From assembly GCF_013415905.1 (NCBI RefSeq), contig NZ_CP058909.1:2790001-2854000 (forward strand): DNA of 64,000 nucleotides, given 5' to 3'. Numbering within the stretch: the first letter of the stretch is position 1; each line of letters starts with the position of its first letter. The DNA comes from Halosimplex pelagicum. Its GTDB lineage: Archaea; Halobacteriota; Halobacteria; Halobacteriales; Haloarculaceae. Under the pieces are notes generated by a model, which was not told the origin of the DNA, ran no database searches, and saw nothing but the letters and a program-made list of their open reading frames with translations. The position numbers were made by a program, and so were the translations under genes. Positions 55,381-63,264 of the stretch are shown here, one piece after another.

Positions 55381-58338
55381 CTACAGTTCGGGAACGGCCA
55401 GGTGGAACTTCTCCTCTCGCGCCTCGACGAGACAGAGGTGATACCCCTGTTTGCGGGTCAACTTCACGAAGCTCTCGCGCTTGTCGCGGCTGAGCAGTCC
55501 GCCGCTGGTCGCGTCGGCGGCCGTCTCCAGCGCCTCCGGCTCGAAGAAACTCGACGTGACGAGGAACGAAGCGCCGAGCGACTCCGTCGACTCGCCGACG
55601 TGCGAGGACGCGGTGACGAGCGCGGACATCATGCTCTCGCTGGCGGCCTGCCGGGAGTCGTTCATGTTCGCGGTCAGCAGAGCGTTGCCCATCCGGTCGC
55701 GCATGACCACGTCGAACGACTCCTGACTCCGGCGCTCCTGGCCGTCCTCGGTGTACTCGGTGGTGACCGAGCCGTTGAGTTCGGCGCGGTCGATCTTCGG
55801 GATCGCGTCGTACAGGTCCTGTAGCGCCGACACCTTTCCGGTGTCGCGGATCTCGTAGAGCAGGTCGTTGATCACCCAGGTGACGAAGCGGAACTGCATC
55901 GTGTCGCGGAGGAACTCGTCGAACGGGCGGCCGCCGACCGACGCCGTCGCGCTGTCGAACTGGGTGTGGTACTCCAGCCCGAGGTTCTCGCCGACCTCCT
56001 GGCGGCTCGCCTCGCCGGCGTGGGCCGTCTCCAGCGTCGGCTTGCCCTTCGACTCGTAGCGAACGAAGAGGTTCGTCTGGTCGAGCGCCTCGCCCGGGCT
56101 GAGCCGCTGTTCGGCGTCGACCGCCGCGCCGAACTCCTCCTTGATGTCGGCCAGCTGGGTCTCCAGCCGCTCGACCTCGGACTGCAGGTCCGAGACCTCC
56201 GACTCCAGCCCGTCGCGCTCGCGCTCCAGTTCGTCGCGTTCGGACTCGACGCGCTCGACGCGGGACTGCAGGTCGTCGCGCTCGGCGCGCACATCCTCCA
56301 GCTGCGAGCGCAGGTCGTCGCGCTCGGACTCGGCCGCGGCCAGGTCCGCCTCCAGGCGGTCGATCTCGCTCTCGCGCTCGGCGAGCTCGTCTTCGAGGTC
56401 GGCCACCCGTTCGTCGGCCCGGCCGGGGTCGGGCTCGTTCGCCCGCGACTCGGCCGGCGCCGCCTCCGTCGTCCGCGGTTCGGCCGGCGCGGACTCCGAC
56501 CGGGTCTCCGGCGAGCCCGTCGCGGCCCCCTGGTTCCGACCCTCGGCACGACCGCTCCCCCGGTCGTCGGGGTCGCGAGCGGACGGAGCGGGCCCGTCCG
56601 CGCGGTCCTCTATCGCCGACGCCGCGGCGGCCTCCGGCGAGCCGTCCGACGGCGCCGCTCCCGCGGCGCCCCCGTCGTCGGATTCGCGCGTCGTCGTCCG
56701 CGAGGGGTCGAGCGACGGGATCGAGTGGGTCTCCAGCTGGTCGGGACTACTGGCGGCCCCCGCCGAGCCGCCGGCATCGGCGCTCCGGCCGGCCGCGCGC
56801 GACTCCTCCGCGCGACCGCCCGAGTCGGCCGACCGGTTCGGTGAGTCCGCCGCGCCGCCGCCCCGGTCGCGAACGCGGTCCCGACTGGACTCGCTCGACC
56901 GCGCGTCGCCGGTCCGCGCCTCCGTCGAGTCGCGCTGCCGGCGGTCCGGCGACTCCGCGCGGCCGGAACTCGCCCCGGCCCCGCGGTCCGCCGCGGCGTC
57001 CGGGTCACGGTTCGCACGACCGCCCGACTCGCGGTCCGGTTCGCGGTCCGTCCGCGCGTCGGCGCTCCGCGAGGCCGAGTCCCGTTCCGGGGCACGGCCG
57101 TCGCCGGCGTCGTTTCGATCCTCCGTCCGGTCGGCCCGATCCCGCCGTTCATCGGAGCGGCCGGCCCGCTCTCGCCGGTCGGCCTCCCGGTCGGACGAGG
57201 AACGTCCCTCCTCCTCCCGGTCGGCCGCGCGTCCGCCGGTCCCGCCCGCGCGGTCCGCGTCGGTCGCTCCCGAGCGCCCGCTCTCGCGTGCGCGGTCGGA
57301 GTCTGACGAGCCTCCCGTTCGGTCCCGGTCGTCGGACCGTCCGGTCCGGTCCCGCCGGTCGGTCGGCTCGCTTCGGTCCGCCGACCCCTCGGCGGGTTCG
57401 CCCCCCGTGTCGGTCGCCGCGGCGTCGACGCCCGCGTCCCCGTCGGCTCCGGCCGCGTTCGCGGCGCCACCGTCGGGCTCGTCGTCCGTCACGCCGTCCG
57501 TGTCTCGGGTGCGCTTGTCGCCCGTTTCCGGGGTGTCCGCCGTCGCTTCTTCCGAAGCCGGTTCGGGGTCGGCCGAACCGGGTTCCGCGGTCGGCTCCGC
57601 GTCGACGGGGTCGGTCTCGGCGGGGTCCGTCTCCGCGGCTGGCGCCGAGTCGCTCGGTTCCGCTCCCGTCGCCGGCTCCTCGGAACCGGCGTCGTCGACA
57701 TCGTCGGTTTCGGGTTCGTCGGCCGCGGCCGCGCCTCCCGGAGCGGCGCCCCCCGCGGCGGCCGTGTCGGCGCCGCCCGCTGCGTCGTCGCCGTCGTCGA
57801 CCTCGGGGATCTCGACGGGGTCGAGCTCCGCGGGGTGGACCGCGAAGATGCCGACCTCGTCGTCGGCGCGCTCGAAGGCCTCGTCGTCGGTGAGCAGCTG
57901 GCCGCTGTTGCCGACCCAGGCGACGGCCATCGAGCGGCCGCGGTGGTAGACGACGTAGTAGTCGCCGCTGAGGACGTTCTCCGAGAGTTCGATGAAGCCG
58001 GTGAACCCCCCGTCGGAGAGCGTGTCGTCGACCTCGGACAGCGGCGTGTCCTCCGAGTAGTACTTCCCCCGGACCTCCTCGGAGCGCTCCTGCATGAGCG
58101 CGAGCAGGGGGAGCGCGGGCGAGGGCGCCTCGTAGGCGGTCCCCGACGCCCCCTCGAAGTCGTCGATGTCGCCCCCGAGGATGCCGACCGCCGTCCCGTT
58201 GAGCATACAGAGCTTGGCGCCACCGACCTCCACGATGCCGGAGAAATCCGAATCGGCCAGGTCGTGCAGGCCGCGATAGCCGTCGCGGAACGGCGACGAC
58301 TCCCACTCGTCGAACTGCTCCACAGCGCGCGTGGTCAT
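55381..58338 (-). CDS. Large low-complexity protein with coiled coil (DUF7527-like)
   Basis: A 985-residue protein. N-terminal globular domain (about 1-185; FDEWESSPFRDGYRGLHDLA, YYVVYHRGRSMAVAWVG), a long Asp/Glu/Ala/Thr then Arg/Asp/Ser-rich disordered stretch (about 190-630), a coiled coil (about 640-720, ELAERESEIDRLEADL...) and a C-terminal domain of about 235 residues (LDQTNLFVRYESKGKPTLET...). By recall the last part is DUF7527. Function unknown. ATG complementary to 58336-58338; TATA-like AAAGTATTTGG about 30 bases upstream. Confidence 0.76.
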   Translation of the reverse strand: MTTRAVEQFDEWESSPFRDGYRGLHDLADSDFSGIVEVGGAKLCMLNGTAVGILGGDIDDFEGASGTAYEAPSPALPLLALMQERSEEVRGKYYSEDTPLSEVDDTLSDGGFTGFIELSENVLSGDYYVVYHRGRSMAVAWVGNSGQLLTDDEAFERADDEVGIFAVHPAELDPVEIPEVDDGDDAAGGADTAAAGGAAPGGAAAADEPETDDVDDAGSEEPATGAEPSDSAPAAETDPAETDPVDAEPTAEPGSADPEPASEEATADTPETGDKRTRDTDGVTDDEPDGGAANAAGADGDAGVDAAATDTGGEPAEGSADRSEPTDRRDRTGRSDDRDRTGGSSDSDRARESGRSGATDADRAGGTGGRAADREEEGRSSSDREADRRERAGRSDERRDRADRTEDRNDAGDGRAPERDSASRSADARTDREPDRESGGRANRDPDAAADRGAGASSGRAESPDRRQRDSTEARTGDARSSESSRDRVRDRGGGAADSPNRSADSGGRAEESRAAGRSADAGGSAGAASSPDQLETHSIPSLDPSRTTTRESDDGGAAGAAPSDGSPEAAAASAIEDRADGPAPSARDPDDRGSGRAEGRNQGAATGSPETRSESAPAEPRTTEAAPAESRANEPDPGRADERVADLEDELAERESEIDRLEADLAAAESERDDLRSQLEDVRAERDDLQSRVERVESERDELERERDGLESEVSDLQSEVERLETQLADIKEEFGAAVDAEQRLSPGEALDQTNLFVRYESKGKPTLETAHAGEASRQEVGENLGLEYHTQFDSATASVGGRPFDEFLRDTMQFRFVTWVINDLLYEIRDTGKVSALQDLYDAIPKIDRAELNGSVTTEYTEDGQERRSQESFDVVMRDRMGNALLTANMNDSRQAASESMMSALVTASSHVGESTESLGASFLVTSSFFEPEALETAADATSGGLLSRDKRESFVKLTRKQGYHLCLVEAREEKFHLAVPEL

Positions 58339-58531
58339 TGTGTTGGACAAGCCCCATGCGGACCAAATACTTTGCGCCCACGGTCGACGCTCGACCCCCC
58401 GGCGCGACCGACCGCGTTCCCGGAGGCAGCGACCGGTGACCGACGACGGTCCCCGGGCCACCGACGACGACATCCCCGGGGCCGCCGGCCGACCATATTC
58501 GGGCAGGGGCGCGCGGGAGTTCGGTGTACCT

Positions 58532-58966
58532 ATGACGGACCCGCCCCAACGCGGGGACATGGAAGAGCAACCGGGACTGTCGGACCAGTATCGGACGGCC
58601 AGTCCGTGGCCGCTCCTCGTGGCGGTGGGGTTCGCCCTGGCGGAGGTCGGCGTCTTCCTCGGCGTGTTCCCGCTCGCGGTCGGCGGGGTCCTCCTGCTCG
58701 GCGGGAGCGTCGCGGGCATCCTCGGCGAGTCGGGCTACGCCCGCCGCCCCTGGCGGACGCTCGCGCTGCTCGGAGCCGGGTTCGCGGCGCTCGGCGGCGT
58801 CCTCGTCGCGACGCAGGTCCCCGGCTCGTCCGTGAGCCTCCTCGAAGTCGTCACCGACCCCAACGGCGTCGTCGGCCGCGGGCTCGCTATCGCCGTCGCC
58901 GGCGTGATGCTCGTCGCCGCGGGCGTCGTCAGCCAGGCCGTCGGACGGACCCAGCAGGGCGTCTGA
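58532..58966 (+). CDS. Small membrane protein near cox genes (DUF7541-like)
   Basis: A 144-residue protein with about four helices (PLLVAVGFALAEVGVFLGVF; VGGVLLLGGSVAGILG; LALLGAGFAALGGVLVATQV). Polar head of about 28 residues. By recall a small family (DUF7541) found next to cox genes. Function unknown; perhaps assembly factor or accessory subunit (inference). Confidence 0.7.
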   Translation: MTDPPQRGDMEEQPGLSDQYRTASPWPLLVAVGFALAEVGVFLGVFPLAVGGVLLLGGSVAGILGESGYARRPWRTLALLGAGFAALGGVLVATQVPGSSVSLLEVVTDPNGVVGRGLAIAVAGVMLVAAGVVSQAVGRTQQGV

Positions 58967-59110
58967 ACGGGGCGTCCGACCGGTCCGACTCCCCGCCTCG
59001 CCGACCCGGCCGAACGAGCCGCCTATCCGGCCGAACGGATTCGCCGGCCAGTCGTGCGCTCGCCGGCGCGAACCGACAGTATATTTAGCCGCCTGACCGA
59101 ACCCCGTGGT

Positions 59111-59356
59111 ATGACAGAGAAGGTCTTCGACCGCGAGACGCTGCTTGACCTGACGGTCAACTTCATCCCGCTGGGTATCCTGATCTTCTTCATCGGTGCG
59201 TTCGCGCTGTTCCCCTCGTGGGGCGTCGACCCGCTGATCACGGGGCTGCAGTTCACCATCGTCGGCGGGACGGCGATCCTGCTGGTCATCCTGACGTACT
59301 ACGCCGGCAAGGCCATCTCCTCCGCCGAGAACGAGATGGACGCCGGCCACGAGTGA
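59111..59356 (+). CDS. Small membrane protein (DUF6684-like), probable cox accessory
   Basis: An 81-residue protein with two helices (NFIPLGILIFFIGAFALFPS; FTIVGGTAILLVILTYYAG) and an acidic tail. Begins MTEKVFDRETLLDLT. By recall DUF6684, found before cytochrome oxidase subunit I genes. A TATA-like TATATTTAGC (59079-59088) is about 27 bases before the ATG. Confidence 0.75.
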   Translation: MTEKVFDRETLLDLTVNFIPLGILIFFIGAFALFPSWGVDPLITGLQFTIVGGTAILLVILTYYAGKAISSAENEMDAGHE

Positions 59357-59600
59357 CGCCGGCGTAGGGCCGCTGCATCGCCCCGCCCGACCGTCGTCCG
59401 ACCGTCCGCCGCTCCACCGTCGAACGACGGACCCTTCTCGCGCTCGAACACTCGCTCCGAACGACCGCGCTCACCCGTCGAGCCGTCCGGTTCGGTCGAG
59501 CCGGACGTTCACGGTTCTCCACGCGATACCCGGACACGCGAACGGGTTCGGCGGAAGGGTTTCCTAACCATTCATATGGCACCAGTCCCGAGGTCCCTGC

Positions 59601-61400
59601 ATGGTATCAGCGCAGCTCACGCTGACGGTGTTGATGGGGGTTTTCCTCGTCGGCGTCGCGGCGTTTCTCTCACGGGTCGAGGACTGGCGCTCGTATACGC
59701 CGCTGGTGAGCGGCGGTGGCGGCGGCTACGGCGACGCCGGCGCCGCCGTCCACCGCGAGAAGCCGGCCGGTATCACCCGCTGGCTGACGACGGTCGACCA
59801 CAAGGACATCGGCATCCTCTACGGCACCTACGCCGTCATCGCCTTCGCCGTCGGCGGCCTGATGGCGTTCGGTATCCGGGTGCAGCTCATCGCGCCGACC
59901 GGCGCGGTGTTCGAGAACGGCTTCTACAACGCCATCCTGACGAGTCACGGGATAACGATGCTGTTCCTGTTCGGGACGCCCATCATCGCGGCGTTCTCGA
60001 ACTACTTCATCCCGCTACTCATCGGTGCCGACGACATGGCGTTCCCGCGGATCAACGCCATCGCCTTCTGGCTGCTCCCGCCCGGCGCGCTGCTGGTCTG
60101 GGGCGGCTTCTTCCTGCCGGACATGATGGGCGCCCAGACCGCCTGGACGATGTACACGCCGCTGTCGGCCGAACAGGCCAACCCCGGCGTCGACCTGATG
60201 CTGCTCGGCCTGCACCTGACCGGGGTCTCGGCCACGATGGGCGCCATCAACTTCATCGCGACCATCTTCACCGAGCGCGACGACGAGGTCAACTGGGCGA
60301 ACCTCGACATCTTCTCGTGGACCATCCTCACCCAGTCGGCGCTCATCCTCTTCGCGTTCCCGCTGCTCGGTTCTGCCATCGTCATGCTGCTGCTCGACCG
60401 TAACCTCGCGACGACGTTCTACGCGGTCGAGGGCGGCGGCGCGATCCTCTGGCAACACCTGTTCTGGTTCTTCGGCCACCCCGAGGTGTACATCCTCGTC
60501 CTCCCGCCGATGGGGATCGTCAGCTACGTCATCCCGAAGTTCTCCGGCCGCAAACTGTTCGGCTTCAAGTTCGTCGTCTACTCGACGCTGGCCATCGGCG
60601 TCCTCTCCTTCGGCGTCTGGGCCCACCACATGTTCACGACGGGCATCGACCCGCGTCTCCGGGCCTCGTTCATGGCCGTCTCGCTCGCCATCGCGATACC
60701 CTCGGCGGTCAAGACGTTCAACTGGATCACGACGATGTGGAACGGTCGCATCCGGCTGACGACGCCGATGCTGTTCTGTATCGGCTTCGTCTCGAACTTC
60801 ATCATCGGCGGCGTCACCGGCGTCTTCCTCGCGTCGGTCCCCGTCGACCAGATCCTCCACGACACCTACTACGTCGTCGGACACTTCCACTACATCGTGA
60901 TGGGCGCAATCGCCTTCGCCGGGTTCGCGGGCATCTACTACTGGTTCCCCATCTTCACCGGTCGGATGTACCAGCGCACGCTCGGCAAGGCGCACTTCTG
61001 GCTGTCGATGATCGGGACCAACATCACGTTCTTCGCGATGCTGTTCCTGGGCTACCTCGGCATGCCCCGCCGGTACGCGACCTACGACTTCAACAGCGCC
61101 ATCGCGCCGCTGGACATGGTGACGCTGATGCACCAGGCCGCCTCCGTCGGCGCCATCATCCTGCTGCTGGGCCAGATCATCTTCGTCTGGAACCTGCTGC
61201 AGTCCTGGCTGGAAGGCCCCAAGCTCGAGGACCCCGACCCGTGGGACCTCAAGGAGACCGACCAGCACGGCCGCGAGTTCCAGTGGCACGAGCGCCGCAT
61301 CACCACGGCCCTCGCCGACGGCGGCGAGGAGGAGAAGGCCGTGACGGACGGCGGCGAACCCGTCGACGAGGACGGCTCGGACAGCACCGACGACGACTGA
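59601..61400 (+). CDS. coxA: Cytochrome c oxidase subunit I (heme-copper oxidase, A-type)
   Basis: A 599-residue 12+-helix protein. It carries the heme and CuB ligands: HGITMLFLFG, FWFFGHPEVYILVLPP with the Glu of the D-channel HPEVY, and WAHHMFTTGIDP. Two more ligands in GHFHYIVMGA. An extra N-terminal segment (about residues 1-45) adds a helix. A polar Glu/Asp-rich tail ends it. Acts as terminal oxidase pumping protons. Subunit II is not adjacent in this window, and heme A is made by CtaA (36375). Confidence 0.96.
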   Translation: MVSAQLTLTVLMGVFLVGVAAFLSRVEDWRSYTPLVSGGGGGYGDAGAAVHREKPAGITRWLTTVDHKDIGILYGTYAVIAFAVGGLMAFGIRVQLIAPTGAVFENGFYNAILTSHGITMLFLFGTPIIAAFSNYFIPLLIGADDMAFPRINAIAFWLLPPGALLVWGGFFLPDMMGAQTAWTMYTPLSAEQANPGVDLMLLGLHLTGVSATMGAINFIATIFTERDDEVNWANLDIFSWTILTQSALILFAFPLLGSAIVMLLLDRNLATTFYAVEGGGAILWQHLFWFFGHPEVYILVLPPMGIVSYVIPKFSGRKLFGFKFVVYSTLAIGVLSFGVWAHHMFTTGIDPRLRASFMAVSLAIAIPSAVKTFNWITTMWNGRIRLTTPMLFCIGFVSNFIIGGVTGVFLASVPVDQILHDTYYVVGHFHYIVMGAIAFAGFAGIYYWFPIFTGRMYQRTLGKAHFWLSMIGTNITFFAMLFLGYLGMPRRYATYDFNSAIAPLDMVTLMHQAASVGAIILLLGQIIFVWNLLQSWLEGPKLEDPDPWDLKETDQHGREFQWHERRITTALADGGEEEKAVTDGGEPVDEDGSDSTDDD

Positions 61401-61560
61401 CGCCGCGGCTTCGTTCGCTTTTTCGAACGGCACTCGATGCGCTACCCGATTTTCCTCGACGCTTCGAGTCACGTCGCCCGACGGCGACGACAGCACGGCC
61501 GCTGGCCGTCGAGAAATACTATCCCAGCGTGCGGGACCCGCGACGTGACCGGGTCGGCGC

Positions 61561-61677
61561 TTACCCGCCCATCACGAGGACGAACGTCGAGGCGCCCATC
61601 AGCAGCGCGATGGCGGTGAGGACGAACAGCAGGAGTTCCTTCTCCGAGAAGCCGGAGTCGTCGTCGAAGTCGCTCAT
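61561..61677 (-). CDS. 38-residue single-helix membrane mini-protein
   Basis: From the ATG complementary to 61675-61677 to TAA at 61561-61563. Acidic head (MSDFDDDSGFSEKE) and one helix (LLLFVLTAIALLMGASTFVL). Divergent from the next gene with shared AT-rich GTGAAAAGGCTAACC (61700-61714) as promoter. Located in a cox region, so it may be a tiny oxidase subunit (inference). Confidence 0.62.
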   Translation of the reverse strand: MSDFDDDSGFSEKELLLFVLTAIALLMGASTFVLVMGG

Positions 61678-61736
61678 ACCCGAGCTAGCGGCCGCGATGT
61701 GAAAAGGCTAACCACCCGCGGTCCCAACCGCCGGTC

Positions 61737-62021
61737 GTGACAGCCAACACCGATCGACTGGCACTGGGCGACCGGGTCGCGGGCTCGCACGTCGTCCTGG
61801 CGGTGTACCTGGCCGTGCTGGGCGTCGCGGGCACGATGGGCGCCCTGCTGGGCTACGTCAACCCGGAGGGCATGGACCCGACCCTGTTCTTCCTCGTCGA
61901 CCTGCCGGCGTCGCCGCTCGGGATGGCGACGTTCGGCGTCGTCACCGTCGGCGCGGGGCTGGGCGTGCTGCTGCTGGCGGTCCGGTACGTCTCCCGGTAC
62001 GACGAGAGCCGGATCGAATAA
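61737..62021 (+). CDS. Two- or three-helix membrane protein (DUF7520-like)
   Basis: A 94-residue protein from GTG 61737, with helices HVVLAVYLAVLGVAGTMGAL and MATFGVVTVGAGLGVLLLAV and a short charged end. By recall DUF7520, often found after coxA. Function unknown; accessory to the oxidase is inferred from position. Confidence 0.7.
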   Translation: MTANTDRLALGDRVAGSHVVLAVYLAVLGVAGTMGALLGYVNPEGMDPTLFFLVDLPASPLGMATFGVVTVGAGLGVLLLAVRYVSRYDESRIE

Positions 62022-62287
62022 CCCGGCGCGGGCCGGCGTGGTACGCCGCCCGAACCCGGTTCGGACGGGCGTTCGAGCGCGCGCGAGCGGCCCCGGTGCG
62101 CGGCTCGGACGACCGAACGGGGCCGAGAGCGGTGCGACCCGAACACGTCAGGCGTCGATGGGGGGCTCGACAGGGGCCGTCCGGGGGGTTTGCGTCGAAT
62201 CGTTAACGGTTTCGGGCGCGTGAGCGGCCACGCGCGGGACGATACAGAAATCTTCAAAGGGCGTCCGGTAGGAGGTTCGAGACAACG

Positions 62288-62557
62288 ATGGCATTGCTCG
62301 AGTCAATCGCGTTTGCGCTGTTCGCCATAGTCACACTGGGGAGCAGCCTGGGCGTCGTGTTAGTGCGCGACGTCTGGCACTCGGCGCTGATGCTCGGCGT
62401 CTCGCTGCTGTCGGTGGCAGTGTACTACGTCATGCTCCGCGCCGAGTTCATCGCCGCGATGCAGGTACTGGTGTACGTCGGTGGGGTGCTCATCCTCATC
62501 ACGTTCGCCATCATGCTCACGGAGAAAGACACCCAGCCCGACGAGGTGGCGACATGA
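62288..62557 (+). CDS. nuoJ1: NADH-quinone oxidoreductase subunit J, N-terminal part
   Basis: An 89-residue membrane protein equal to the first three helices of NuoJ (SIAFALFAIVTLGSSLGVV; EFIAAMQVLVYVGGVLILI with the conserved YVGG). In haloarchaea nuoJ is split into two genes. Its ATG overlaps no upstream gene; a GGAGG-like site (GGAGG, about 62271-62275) precedes it. The next gene overlaps by ATGA at 62554-62557. Confidence 0.9.
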   Translation: MALLESIAFALFAIVTLGSSLGVVLVRDVWHSALMLGVSLLSVAVYYVMLRAEFIAAMQVLVYVGGVLILITFAIMLTEKDTQPDEVAT

Positions 62558-62958
62558 CCTCCCGTCCGCGGCTGGCGACCGACGTGAACTACGTCAACGG
62601 GCTGGCCGCGCTGGCCCTGTTCGCCGTCATGGCGTACGTGTTCTTCACCGCGGAGCTGGGACAGCCCACCGGCTTCGCCGACGGCAGCATCGTCGCGAGC
62701 ATCGGCTACGCGATGTTCAACATGGTCGACCAGGCCGCGATCCCCGCGGAGAGCTTCCTGGTCGCCTTCATCATCATCGCCCTGGTCCTCGACGCGGCGC
62801 TGGACGGGGCCGTGATGCTCGCCCGCCGCGAGGACGACGAGAGCGTCGTCACCGCGCTCACCGACGGCGGCCGTCGGATCCCTGGCCGGACGGGCGACGA
62901 CGACCGCACCGACGAGGCGACCGGCGACCGGGCGACGACCGACGGAGGTGACGACTGA
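62554..62958 (+). CDS. nuoJ2: NADH-quinone oxidoreductase subunit J, C-terminal part
   Basis: A 134-residue protein with two or three helices (NGLAALALFAVMAYVFFTAE; ESFLVAFIIIALVLDAALDG) and a long polar acidic tail rich in Asp/Arg/Gly. It supplies the remainder of NuoJ. Translationally coupled to nuoJ1 (ATGA overlap), and overlaps nuoK start at 62958. Confidence 0.86.
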   Translation: MTSRPRLATDVNYVNGLAALALFAVMAYVFFTAELGQPTGFADGSIVASIGYAMFNMVDQAAIPAESFLVAFIIIALVLDAALDGAVMLARREDDESVVTALTDGGRRIPGRTGDDDRTDEATGDRATTDGGDD

Positions 62959-63263
62959 TGGCGATCGCGACCCAGTACTACCTCCTGCTGTCGGCGGCGG
63001 TGTTCTGCATCGGCGTCTACGGCGTCCTGACGCGGCGCAACGCGCTGATATTCCTGATGTCCGTCGAGCTGATGCTCAACGCGGCGAACATCAACTTCGT
63101 CGCGTTCTCGTTCCACTACGGGAACCTCACGGGGCAGGTGTTCTCGCTGTTCGTGATGGCGCTGGCGGCCGCCGAGGTGGCGGTCGGTATCGGCATCATC
63201 CTCGTACTGTATCGCAACTTCGAGGGCGTCGACGTGACCAAAGCGGCTACGATGAGGTGGTAA
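62958..63263 (+). CDS. nuoK: NADH-quinone oxidoreductase subunit K
   Basis: A 101-residue three-helix subunit (YYLLLSAAVFCIGVYGVLTRRN; FLMSVELMLNAANINFVAF with the conserved glutamate; MALAAAEVAVGIGIILVLYR with the second glutamate). Part of the proton-pumping arm. Overlaps nuoJ2 by one base and is followed directly by nuoL (ATG at 63265). Confidence 0.93.
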   Translation: MAIATQYYLLLSAAVFCIGVYGVLTRRNALIFLMSVELMLNAANINFVAFSFHYGNLTGQVFSLFVMALAAAEVAVGIGIILVLYRNFEGVDVTKAATMRW

Positions 63264-63264
63264 G

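Noticed and set aside
56400..57800. Arg/Asp/Ser repeats considered as CRISPR-like or DNA repeats
   Set aside because: They are low-complexity codons within one reading frame, without spacers or exact DNA repeat units.
60015..61496. Minus-strand frame opposite coxA
   Set aside because: Arg/Asp/Glu/Gln antisense artefact; coxA is unambiguous.
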